Origin: Gnetum montanum
Taxonomy: Eukaryota; Streptophyta; Gnetopsida; Gnetales; Gnetaceae
Direction: 5' to 3'
Length of the DNA stretch: 29,212 nucleotides
Assembly (NCBI GenBank): GCA_015680685.1
Contig: MNCI01024072.1
Span: forward strand, 197,204-226,415
The translations under genes and the position numbers were made by a program. Under the pieces are notes generated by a model. The model was given only the letters and a program-made list of their open reading frames with translations, ran no database searches and had not been told where the DNA came from. Positions 18,600-28,798 of the stretch are shown piece by piece; the stretch's first letter is position 1, and each line of letters begins with the position of its first letter.

Positions 18600-19988
18600 C
18601 TAGGCATGGCACAAAATTAAGGATTCTCCTCTAACAAAGCTCCATGATTATATGACTTGGGTTATCCTTTGTGAATCTTTAAGATGAAGACATAACTTCT
18701 AGCTTATGGTGATGATATCTGGAAGCTAGTTAGCAGAGGGACCAATAATGTTGTAAACAATCCCCAAGCTATGAATACTTTGGTCTATGGCTTGGATAAA
18801 GTAGTATATATGAATATTATGCATCTTCAGTTTGCCAAAAAAAAATATGGAAACATCTTCAAAAAATTTATGAAGTAGATGATAAAGTAAAGAAGTCTGC
18901 ATTTCTAACCTTAAGAGTATGTTTTAATGCCTTGAGGATTGAAGAGAATGAATTTATTGGCAATTTCTTTAGCAGAGTAGATGAGATCATTAGTGAGATG
19001 ACCAAGCTTGATAAAGCATAATCAAATGATATAATTTTCCAAAAAGCTTTATCTATCTTACCTAATAGATTTAAAGAAAAGGTTTCTTTGATTGAAGTTG
19101 CAAAACATCTCTCTATTTTAATAGTTGGAGAGCTCTATAGTGTTCTTTCAGCCTACAAAATTAGAAAAGAAGCAAGTAATTATTTTTTAAAAAAGGCATG
19201 AATTGCCTTCAAATCTAAAGATAGAAAAAATGAATGTAAGGAAAAACCATCAATATCACATTCAAATTATGATAATGATATAGCTAATCTTGCCAAAAAG
19301 CTTAGAAGATTTAAAAAGATGAAGGCTTGTAAGAACCTAACTAAGTCTTTTTCTTGTTATTATTCTAGTAAAATAGGTCATATGATTGTTGTGTGTTCAA
19401 AGAAGAAGAAGGATGAAGAAAGTCAGAAAAATCAAACCACCAATTTTAGAGCAAAGAATATTTGGTACAAATTTTGATAAATTAAAAGCTTAATTAGCTA
19501 CAATTTAGAATTAATTAGAGGCTTTAGAGATTAGTACAAAAATTGAGAATCTTGAGGAAAATTATATTTCCCATTTTTCTTATACTAATATAATAACTAA
19601 TCATAATGATACTATTACACAAAATTTATTTTCATTTCAAGCCATTATTGAATATGATGATTTTCAATTCTTTCTATATCCTAATCCAAATAAGTAAGAA
19701 TCTTCTAATACTACTAAGATTGTAGGTTCAAGTGAAGATGAAGATGGACTAGATCAATTAGACATAACTAAAACTAATTATGAAGAAGCTAGGAACATTG
19801 ATCTAGAAGGGCTAATGAAGTAATTGGAGATGATGATCAAAGTTAATGAAAAGTTGAATAAAGTATTAAAAGAAACAAAGCAAGAAATCAAGAGCTATAA
19901 GACAAAGCTTAAATCAACCCAACAAGGAGATTTAAACCTAAAAGAGTAGGTGTTGTTGCTTAAGAAGGATATGAAATGTAAGGCTACT
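18600..19988 (+). pseudogene. Ty1/copia gag (UBN2-type), with knuckle and coiled coil
   Basis: Gag builds the particle and packages RNA. The UBN2-like capsid region runs at about 18830-19200: IWKHLQKIYEVDDKVKKSAF, NALRIEENEFIGNFFSRVDE, LPNRFKEKVSLIEVAKHLS. A zinc knuckle follows at 19355-19396 with the C-x2-C-x4-H-x4-C spacing, but the second Cys is Ser (CYYSSKIGHMIVVC). An acidic linker (SSEDEDGLDQLD) leads to a coiled coil at about 19800-19980 (LEMMIKVNEKLNKVLKETKQ). There are several stops; one divides the capsid part and others the linker. The solo LTR at 19989 interrupts the coiled coil. A second knuckle lies beyond that insertion, so this gag was long, as in Sirevirus-type copia elements; that lineage is an inference. 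Confidence 0.85.
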
Positions 19989-20959
19989 TGATGAGTGGCG
20001 AGGTACCCCTACACTCAACCATACTAATACAAGCATTCACGCACGATCTAGTCGAACTCCGCAGATGGGCTAGTTGTGGTATCTAGATAGTTACACATTG
20101 ATCGCAGTTCGCTATCTTCCCACTTAGACTAGTATTTGCTTTGTCATGTATGGTTTAGTCCAGAGTGAGGTGTATAATGTGATCCTAAACTAGTGCTACT
20201 CCTAGATACAATGGGAAATAATCTTGATTAAACTAATAAGCAATAGGAAATGAAGTCTAAGCTAGCCTAAGTGTGATGAGCATCCATTCCTTAATCATCC
20301 ATACACATCTTGGACCTCGTGCACAACTACTATTGGGATTACCAAGCATAGATCCTAGGTACGCTACTGGGTTACCAAGTAGTCATACTTAAATGCCCAT
20401 GATTAAGTCGTACTCATTCCGCAATTAACAACAAGAATAGTAAATGATGGTAAATAAATATTAACTAAGAAAATAATAAATAACAATAACAATTAGCAAT
20501 AAAAATTAAATAATTAAAACTAAGTGAATGCTGCAATGATGAAGTAATCTCAATCTTTATTGTTGATCATGTGTGTGTCAAAGTACGTCACACTCGAATA
20601 AAGGTTTCGTACAATTACAAGCATCACACTGTAGGCATGCACTTGAGAAAATAGTCTAACTCCTACAGAAACAAACTACAAGAGCTTCCCTACAATTAAC
20701 CCAAAAGATGATCCTAAGTGTGGTGGGTTCGCACTTATTTATAACCAGAGATAACCTCTGTGTAAACGAGGCTGCGTCGAATCATATACAAATGTGTTGA
20801 CGGGGCTGCGTAAACACGGCCACGTCGACGAGGCCCCATCGACATGGCCTAGTTAACGCAGGTTCAATATCGGGACCCATCAGATCTAGTATCTTGTATC
20901 AGGGTTCCGATAACAAGGGTCTGATAACATGACTTGACAGACCATGACTCATCACTACT
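19984..20959 (-). mobile_element. Solo LTR (copy E) of the TGATGAG family with target duplication
   Basis: The LTR is 19989-20954 (966 bp). It has perfect 7-bp inverted ends, TGATGAG and CTCATCA, flanked by CTACT on both sides (19984-19988 and 20955-20959). The minus-strand TATA box TATAAATA is at 20736-20743. Its U5 end matches copies B, C and D ('gaggtacccctacactcaac'). The U3 differs: it carries GC-rich sequence with CGTCGACG-type motifs where B has GATATC repeats, and it extends 72 bp past the point that aligns with the B/C terminus. It was left by recombination between the LTRs of a full element inserted in copia gag. Confidence 0.92.
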
Positions 20960-22499
20960 TAAGTAACATCTTTTTTATTTAGCGGGTTCACTCGTAGCTC
21001 AAAAAAAATCAAGGATATTATCAATAATAGATAGTCTAGTGATGACAAGAGGGATCTTTGTTATAAGGTTGAATCTTCAAAAAGGCTATCTTTAACAAAA
21101 ATAAATTAGCTCAAAAGATAAATGTCCAAACACAACCTCCACAACCATGTACTATCAACTTAGAAATAGGTAAGGAAATTATTCCTACTCAAAGAATTCC
21201 AATCATTAGGTATGACCCAAGAACGATAACTAATATCTTTCAAGAATATTGTTTTATTTGTGGAATACTAGATCATAAAGCAAAATTTTGTAAAACTAGA
21301 AATTTTTACTATTATAAAAATATGCATTATTCCATGCTACTAAATATTTTTTCAGAAATAATAGAATAAGACAAGAAGTTTGGAGACCAATCAATAGAAG
21401 AGCTCTCCTCAGACATTTAGCCTTAAAGAGCTCTTATAGTCCAAAAACATGATTTTATAACAATGATTGCTCTCAACATATGATCGATGATAGGTCAAAA
21501 TTCATCACACTAAAATGTTTTAATGAAGGTAAGCTTACCTTTAGTGACAAAGGTGAAGTTATGGTAAGAGGTATTGGCTTAGTTAAAATTCATGATAATT
21601 TTCTAAAAGTTCAAAATGTGTATTTTATTAATGGTTTACATTATAACTTATTAAGCTTAGGATAGTTTTCAAGAAAATTTTATGATATTTATTTCACAAA
21701 TGAAAAATGCATATTAGAGAATAAATAAAAAGATTTTAAAGCCTATGTTACTTGAGTAGGAAATAATTTATATTCTATAAATGAATAACCTTAATGTCTA
21801 AGTCATATCTCTAGAATGAGTAGCAGTAGGTTATGGCACAAAAGGCTAGGACACTTAAGTTCAAGAAACATAAAAGCTCTTGTCAAAGCTCAAAGTGTGA
21901 AAGTATCCCTTAGGTAAGTAATTTGAAAGAGGTATGTTCTACATGCCAACATGGTAAGTAAACTAGATCTACCGTTAATTTAGTAAACTTTCATTATAAA
22001 AAGAAACTTAAATTACTACATATGGATGTATGTGGCTTTGTTGATATAGTTGGTTTTGATGGAAGAAAATATTTTTATCTTATTATTGATGATATACTAG
22101 AATGTCATAGCTAACATGTATCAAGAAAAAGTCTGATGTTATTAAACATTTTCAGGCATTTGAAATATGATTGAAACTGAAAAAGGGCTTAAAATAAAAG
22201 CTATTAGAATTAGCAATGGAGTTGAGTTTACCTCAAATAAGTTTTATGAGCTATGTAGAGATTCAGGTATCAAGATATAGTTCTTATATACTTGAATACC
22301 AAAGAAAAATGATGTTGTAGAATGGAAAATTAGAATCAGACTCAAGATGATCCGATCAATGATGAACAAGCAAGATGTACCAAGGTATGTATAGAATGAT
22401 ACAACTAGAATAATTGTGTATATCATGAACAGATGTTTGGTAAGAGCTAATAATTATAAGACTCCTTATCAAATGTGGTATAATAAAATTTTATAAATT
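20960..22499 (+). pseudogene. Ty1/copia gag end, protease region and integrase
   Basis: This continues the copia after the solo LTR. An intact zinc knuckle CFICGILDHKAKFC (C-x2-C-x4-H-x4-C) lies at 21250-21291. A protease-like region follows (CSQHMIDDRSKF), but the usual Asp-Ser-Gly before it is not preserved. An open frame 21480-21665 reads GIGLVKIHDNFLKVQNVYF. The gag-pre-integrase domain has LWHKRLGHLSSRNIKALVK (about 21834). The integrase core has MDVCGF, YFYLIIDD, IKAIRISNGVEFTS and DVVEWKI, ending KTPYQMWYNKIL at about 22490. The second catalytic Asp is Ser (22212-22214), while the Glu is present (22320-22322). Stops and frameshifts occur throughout. RT and RNase H are missing; sequence is lost or displaced at the LTR at 22500. 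Confidence 0.87.
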
Positions 22500-23274
22500 T
22501 GATGAGTGGCGAGGTACCCCTACACTCAACCATATGAATACAAGCGTAGCACGCGCAATCCAGTCGAACTCCGTAGACTAAGTGCCTACATGCCTTATGG
22601 AACACTTAAGGTTAATTATTCATTGTCTTCCCAGAATTACTTATAGTTTTCACAGTTGTATGGTTAATTAAGTCTAAGGTATATGACTTTTATAGTCTTT
22701 TATGTTTTATCTCCTATGCTAAGAGGTGAAGGATTGAAGAGACTAATTAACTAACTAACTAAGTCTGAATTAACCTAGTGTCAGCATCCGTTCCCACTTA
22801 CTGTTCACACCCTGAACCAATGCAACCTTGGTTACCAAACACTAATCATTGTTGGGATCACCAAGCGTAACGCACGTGCTCGAAGCGGTCATACTAAGGC
22901 ACTTAACTAGGAGAGAAGGGTTCAGAAAGATTTAATGAACTAAGAAAGCATTTAAATGATAAACAGTAAATAAAATCCTATTTATCCTATTCCATGCACT
23001 ACAAGGTTTATCCAAGAAGTTCATCTTTATTTCCGTACACAAACATGTGTTCAGGTACAATATTTTCTGGAATAAAGATCCGTTCACTTTGGAGTTCCTA
23101 CTGCGGGCACATGGAAAATATTCTATCTCTAGAGCGATCAAACTGCCAGAGTTTCACTACGGTCTAAGCCTAGGATGGGAAACAAGGGAGAGCCACCTCT
23201 TATTTATAGATTTGGCGGTGGACCGAGATATCGCATACATGATATCACGGCCCATGCGATATCGCGTCCCATCA
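22500..23274 (-). repeat. LTR copy B (3' LTR)
   Basis: The ends are TGATGAG and CCCATCA. It is closely similar to copy C over its length. The minus-strand TATA box lies at 23201-23208, 66 bases from the LTR start. Three GATATC palindromes at 23227, 23241 and 23258 lie between the TATA box and the terminus. The adjacent interior reads CAGTCATGGGGGTA-like on the minus strand, a short purine tract. Confidence 0.9.
23201..23208 (-). promoter_or_regulatory. LTR TATA box (TATAAATA)
   Basis: TATAAATA on the minus strand is conserved in copies A (55-62), B (here), C (26767-26774) and E (20736-20743). It is the only promoter-like motif shared by all four LTRs that include this region, and it sets transcription toward the U5 end with the TGATGAG/GGTACC border. 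Confidence 0.7.
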
Positions 23275-25481
23275 TACCCCCATGACTAAATGAAAACTCG
23301 TCCTTGAGTTCCTTACAAAACATTGGGAAGGTATGGGATTATTGACTCAAAATGGAACTAATGGGATAACATGTGAATGAATCATCATTACAAGACAAGA
23401 AAAAATTGGTGTTCATGACAACAAGAGTGAACACCTTATACATTTGACATCAAGCCTTATTTGGCAGTTGAGAAACAGAGAGAGAAAGAAATTTTGATGC
23501 TGCCAATGCCAAGATTGCACCATTGTTTATCCATCCATGAGCACGCCATCGATCTTGCTCCTTGCATAACTACTTTAGCACTGCTCCATTCCAAGTGTTT
23601 TCTCCAGATCCTATCCATTGTTGTATGATCGCCATCTGCACATACAACATAGTCTTAATATTAGCAAGGGTAAATGAATTACAATGGAGTTGATACATTG
23701 CTTCGGTGAAAGGTCCATTGGCTAAGTTGTGGTATGGCTAATGCAGGTCTAGAGATATTATAGTGGTGACTACTGAAGGTGTAGGGGTTAGGAGAAAATC
23801 GAAAAAATTTGGGTCTGGACCCCCATGACTAAGAGTGAACCTCCGGTAGCAATAGAATGGAGAAAGAAAAAGAACAAGAAAGATGGAGAAAAAGGGACAA
23901 CTATAACATCGATGAAATGGATGTCAAGATGGAAATGAAAAAAAATAAAATTAATTGAAAAAATGTTAAGGGAAAGAATTTAATTGGTGCACCAAATAGG
24001 AATTTCAGTGGGTCCTCCCCAAAGCAGGCTCATGCCCGTAATGCCCTGACAAACCCACATTCAAAGAGTCCATTGGCTCTAGGTATGTCTTTTGGAACAA
24101 GAGTTAAAGTCTTAACCACAATAATTTACCAAAAAGAAAACAATGGATCAACCAAAATATACACTAATGATTCAACCAGCAATGAGGTGAATAATGGAGG
24201 AAGAATGATGGAAAGGAGAGAATAGAATGGAATGAAGTCCCAAGAACAAGGTGGTGTATAGCCCCTTGTGTAGTTCATGATTAATGTGACTTAGTAAATC
24301 CCCTTCCAAGTCTGGCCTCAAACCAACCACATCCAGTGACTTCGCATCAATGCATTCGGCCAATCCATCTCGTTAAAGTAACAAGAATGCCTTCCCAAAG
24401 AGCGACCACCATTCCAATGAAACAAGGAGGAGATAATGGGAAGCGAGAAGGGTCGTAGTTAGAGGGAACAACATTTGTGTTGGTTCCATAACTGGTGCTT
24501 GTAGCCCAAATTATTATTTCGTCTAAGGGGTGTGCTTTGAATTCTCACTCGTTTTTTGTGTGTTTATGCGTGAGAACCACACCATGCAAAGACTTTGTTA
24601 TTTTTATTTACTCAGATTCCCGATGATTGAGTAATGTTGAAAAAGTAAGAGAACTCAAGAAGAAAGCATCCAAGCACCCAAGAGGATGGCCAACACAAAT
24701 GCATCAAGTGCCCTTGAAGTCACACCCTTTTCAATCCTTGAGGCCTTCCTTAGTTTGAGAAATACCTAATCACCGATTCATTAGAGTTGTTATTTAGAAA
24801 GAGACTGTACATTTCCAAGCCAAGAGAGACCATAGAACTTGGTGGATGAATGGATGAAGTGGACTCATTGCCTACTATATCAAAAGAAACATACCTTAGT
24901 ATCAACATCATGACTTAAAGGTAAAAACCAAACATGAGCAATCAATATAAAAATAGTTCATACCATCATGAAGAACACTTATTGGGTGAAAAACTTATAA
25001 GATGGATAACACACACACACACACACAAAGAATGAAAAAGTATAACGATGTTGTAAAAAAAACAAGAAAAGTTAAAGAAAATTGTAAAAAAAAAATGTGT
25101 AAAAAAACGTGTAAAACAAAAACTTAAAAGAACTGAGGGCCCCAAATGATCAGCATAGGTGGTTGTCTCCCCCATGACTGAATGGAAAGGGAGAGATCTG
25201 AAATAATGAGCATCTATTTGAATTTCTTAAAAGTGCCCAACTTCTTCCCATTGATGTTCTTAGATTAAGGGGTGGAAGTCGGCAATGCTCATACTCCAAT
25301 GTATCTATGCCTTGTTGTGGGCATGAGTTATTCCCTTAGCTCGTTTCATGCATGTTGTTGGGCTGCTATCTTGATCAGCTGTCAATCACTGGGTGTCCAC
25401 TTGTTGTGTGGTTGCTACATACAGGCACTTTTGAATGTTATCCTTTGGTGCACACTGGTTACATGCAGGAGATGTTAAATT
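23275..25481. other. Interior of the B-C element, non-coding
   Basis: No gene is recognised. The phrase 'cccccatgact' occurs three times, at 23277, 23820 and 25169. On the minus strand each lies in a frame reading F-S-H-G-G or L-S-H-G-G. The first abuts LTR B as the purine tract should. A tract at 24990-25110 is rich in A and includes the (AC)n repeat. Confidence 0.5.
25009..25027. repeat. (AC)n microsatellite
   Basis: An uninterrupted dinucleotide AC run of about nine units within A-rich sequence. Confidence 0.95.
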
Positions 25482-25961
25482 TCACATCACCCATGGTTCC
25501 TGCATGTCATCACCCTCTGAGTCACTATATGTGATGCATGGAACTTTCTTCTTCTCGATATTTCCATAAATTTTTACCTTATATATCTCCAAAAAAATAT
25601 CGCGGATCCCTAGGCATGCGTCTATTGTGCTTAGCCATGCCCTTCCCATTATAATTGGGAATTTCTCTTCATTGTTAACTTCTATCACCAAGAAATCAGC
25701 TGGGTATGACCAACCACACACAGTGGTAACAATGTCCTCCACCAATCCCAAGGGAATAGTGATGGACTGGTCTACCAGCTCTAGTTAAATATTACTCTTC
25801 TTGAGTTGGGGCAGGTTCCAGGCTTGATACATTTCTCGTGAAATTAAGTTGACTCCAAAACCTAAGTCAAGAAGAGCCTTATGTGGTTCATTCCTGGTGA
25901 CTTGGAGGTAGATTAAGGGACTTCCAGGGTTAGATAGTTTCCTGGGAAGGTGGCCTACCTT
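25482..25961 (-). pseudogene. Ty3/gypsy aspartic protease relic in the B-C element
   Basis: On the minus strand one frame runs 25961-25482 with a single stop. KVGHLPRKLSNPGSPLIYLQ leads to the active site ALLDLGFGVNLIS (Asp at 25866-25868). This corresponds to the D-L-G-A-S motif of plant gypsy proteases, with Ala-Ser replaced by Phe-Gly. After the TAA at 25785-25787 come LELVDQSITIPLGLVEDIV and ADFLVIEVNNEEKFPIIMGR, the conserved distal 'PIIxGRxWL' end. The lineage differs from the protease at 8815-9445, whose active site is DGA and which ends LIIGRPWL. It stops at an acidic tail without continuing into RT. Confidence 0.87.
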
Positions 25962-26045
25962 GATCTAGTTGGTTACGGTATGTGTTAACATAACCATATG
26001 CGTTAAGCTCTGTTGTTGGACTGAAAGGTGCTCCGAAGCCTTATG

Positions 26046-26809
26046 TGTTGGAGTGGCGAGATACCCCTACACTCAACCATACGAATACGAGCATAGCACT
26101 CGCGATCCGGTCGAACTCGGCAAACTAAGTGCCTACACACCTCATGGAACACTTAAGGTTAATTATTCGTTGTCTTCCCAGACTTACTTGTAGTTTTCAT
26201 GGTTGTATGGTTAAGTAAGTCTAAGGTATATGATTTTATGGTATTTTATGTTTTATCTCATATGCTAAGAGGTGAAGGGTTGAAGAGACTAATTAACTAA
26301 CTTTAACTAACTAACTAAGTCTGAATTAACCTAGCGTCAGCATCCCTTCCCACTTACCATTCACACCCTGAACCAATGCAACCTTGGTTACCAAATGCTA
26401 ATCGTTGCTGGGACCACCAAGCGTAACGCACATGCTCGAAGTGGTCATACTGAGGCACTTAACTAGGAGAGAAGGGTTGAGAGAGATTTAATGAACTAAG
26501 AAAGCATTTAAATGATAAATAGTAAATAACAGTAAATAAAATCCTATTTAGCCTATTCCATGCACTACAAGGTTTATCCAAGAAGTTCATCTTTATTTCC
26601 GTACACAAACATATGTTCAAGTACAATATTTGCTCGAATAAAGATCTGTTCACTTTGGAGTTCCTACTACGGACACATGGAAAATATTCTATCTCTGGAG
26701 GGATCAAACTGCCAGAGTTTCGCTACGATCTAAGCCTAGGATTAGAAACAAGGAAGAGTCGCCTCTTATTTATAGATTTGGTGGCAGACCGCGATATTGT
26801 GTCCCATCA
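26046..26809 (-). repeat. LTR copy C (5' LTR)
   Basis: It aligns with copy B throughout, with small gains ('actttaacta', 'aacagtaaat') and one clear loss. A 31-bp segment between the first and last GATATC motifs of B is missing, leaving a single GATATT (26793). The inner border reads TGTTGGAGTGG in place of TGATGAGTGG. The minus-strand TATA box is at 26767-26774. Its outer end is CCCATCA at 26803-26809. Confidence 0.9.
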
Positions 26810-26814
26810 AAGTT

Positions 26815-28110
26815 TAATGAAATAAATTATCTACTATCAAAATTATTATTTTGAAAACCAACTATTGTCACCCCCTTTGCAATTGCTATGTTGCTAGCCT
26901 AGGGCATTTTCTAGGCAAACATTGATTTTTCCTCTAAAAAGAATATTATTTTAAACAGCTAAAAAAATAATTTTCAATAAGAACAACCTTTCGCATTTAA
27001 GTCTTGATAATTATATGAAATTCCATGTCCTTCATATCGCAATTACAAGCTATTAAAATGCCTATATGTCATCATCATGCTACATATATCACATCTTATC
27101 AAAAATGAATAAGGCACGCCATGATTATATATATATTTATACAATGTTAAAATTTCTACTCATGGATATAAAATATTCATAGCCAAAGACATGCAGGAAA
27201 AATGAAGAATAAAAAAATTATTATATAAATCCATAGAAGAAGCAGTGCCTATGATCAATACATCTTTGAAGGAAATTAAAAGAGAAAATATGCAAGTTGG
27301 GTAGAGCATAGTATGTAAGACCATGGTACCTAAATTTGTTAATGGAAATGGCAACAAGAATAAGGTGCTAACCTTCCATGTAAAGTAGCAAGAGTTAACT
27401 CTAGTAATAATGCACCTTGGTTGGACTACTTCACTAGAAATTTTGAATTCCAAAATTAATTATTATCATAGCTTTTCATTAAAGAATATTGTCAACGTTG
27501 CTTTTTTAGTTTGTTATGATGTGAACTCTCTGATTCTTAGTAAACTAATACATTCTAGATGCATGATATGCTTAACCATTCCTCATAATAATGGCTAAAA
27601 ATTCAATGCTAGAAAAACCAAAATTCCCAATGTATAACAATTTAACCCTAGAGTCATGGGCCTTGAAAAAGGATCCAAAGCACCTCAAAAGGCCTAGCTA
27701 ATTACTTGAGAACTTAGAGGATCTATTACTAGGGTGAAATTATGATGAAAATAAGTAAAAAAATGTGTAAATAAAGAGCCTGTGATGAAGTATAGTTGAA
27801 AAAAATAATGAGCAAATGAACCAAAACACTGTAAACAATTTGTATTCATGCCGTGAGAATACAAGGATCACATGGTGCAAAATGTAAAACTATAATTGTT
27901 CCACAACATCATGAAAAAACAATGATGGAATTTTGGCTTATGGATGGGTAGGGTGTATCTTTGTTGGTAGGCATGCCTTCACTCATACGAATAATAGTTA
28001 ATATTTAAGCTACCGCATCTGTATGAGTAAGAGAAGTTATGACTAGATCGTATATCTTCAACAATGTGTTCTTTTATTTTAGGAACCATTTGACTTGTAA
28101 CATTTTTCTA
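26815..28110. other. Unassigned AT-rich sequence
   Basis: No gene or repeat boundary is recognised. The short frames at 27160-27453 and 27410-27598 have no family resemblance. A stretch at 27641-27750 resembles 232-345. This suggests both flanks derive from untranslated parts of the same element family. A short AT run lies at 27122-27140. Confidence 0.4.
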
Positions 28111-28119
28111 AGGAAATTC

Positions 28120-28798
28120 TTTCCCTGGTGTGTGTTCTTTCAGCCTTGTTCATCTTGATTTTCTTCATTCTTCCTAGAGTTTTTAACTCAATTTTCAATG
28201 CATGTTCTTGGAATTCCTTATCCATGATTTTAGCTAATCTTTGTGTAGATCTTGGTGGGTTAACTTGTTTCCAAGCCTTTAGTTGTTGGCTACCTTTAGT
28301 GGGGTTAGTTGGTTTGATGATAGGTTTTTTTCATTCTCCTTCAGGTGATGATATCTTGTTAACCATTGAGTTTTTGGTCACAACAGGTAAGCCTTCCTCA
28401 TGGTTTATTATAGGTTTGCTTGTTAAAGGTTTAGGAACTTGCATAACAAATGGTTCCTTAGCCTTAGAAGGATTAACAACATTTGGCTTGGGTTATGGTA
28501 TTGATACCACAAAAGCTAGGACATGTAGGATACAAGCATTCTTAGGGGTTGGAGGTTGTGGTACCTTTGATGATGAAAGGGGTTTTAGGCTTTATATTCT
28601 GGGGCTAAGGACTAGATGATGGAACCTTGATGACAAATGGTTTTCTAGGAGGATGAAACCACTTGGTTATTGTAAACAAGACTATGGTGTAAGAGTTATT
28701 AATATTTGGAGAGTTGGGATCATTCAACCCCAACTCTTTGTAGTCGATCATCTTCTAGAGGTCATCTTTTAAGGTTAGGTATAAATTGGTATCATGAC
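28120..28798 (-). pseudogene. Ty3/gypsy gag relic cut by an LTR
   Basis: Read on the minus strand from the LTR border: SHDTNLYLTLKDDL, then a stop, then KMIDYKELGLNDPNSPNINN (28795-28700). These match the post-knuckle region of the gag at 9850-10969 (SHDIDFCLIVKDNLQKMIDRSEL). RKPFVIKVPSSS, AKEPFVMQVPKPL and QQLKAWKQVNPPRSTQ follow in the same order as in that copy. The tail at about 28080-28190 is charged (LKTLGRMKKIKMNKAERTH). Frames shift several times. The N-terminal half of gag is not present because copy D of the LTR begins at 28799. The 163-codon plus-strand frame over this region is a shadow. Confidence 0.7.

Larger units (their letters stand above)
22495..26814 (-). mobile_element. 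Short gypsy-like LTR element (LTRs B and C), mostly deleted
   Basis: Two similar LTRs (22500-23274 and about 26046-26809) enclose 2.77 kb. The minus-strand TATA boxes and the minus-strand protease make C the 5' LTR and B the 3' LTR. The flanking 5-mers are AAATT (22495-22499) and AAGTT (26810-26814), a possible target duplication with one mismatch. The interior carries only a protease relic next to the 5' LTR; gag, RT and integrase are absent and no good PBS follows LTR C. It is a deletion derivative or a recombinant of two insertions. The copia reading does not resume after 26815. Confidence 0.7.

Noticed and set aside
28128-28619. 163-codon open frame on the plus strand
   Set aside because: The minus strand of the same bases encodes gag blocks in the same order as the relic at 9850-10969, so the plus frame is an antisense shadow.
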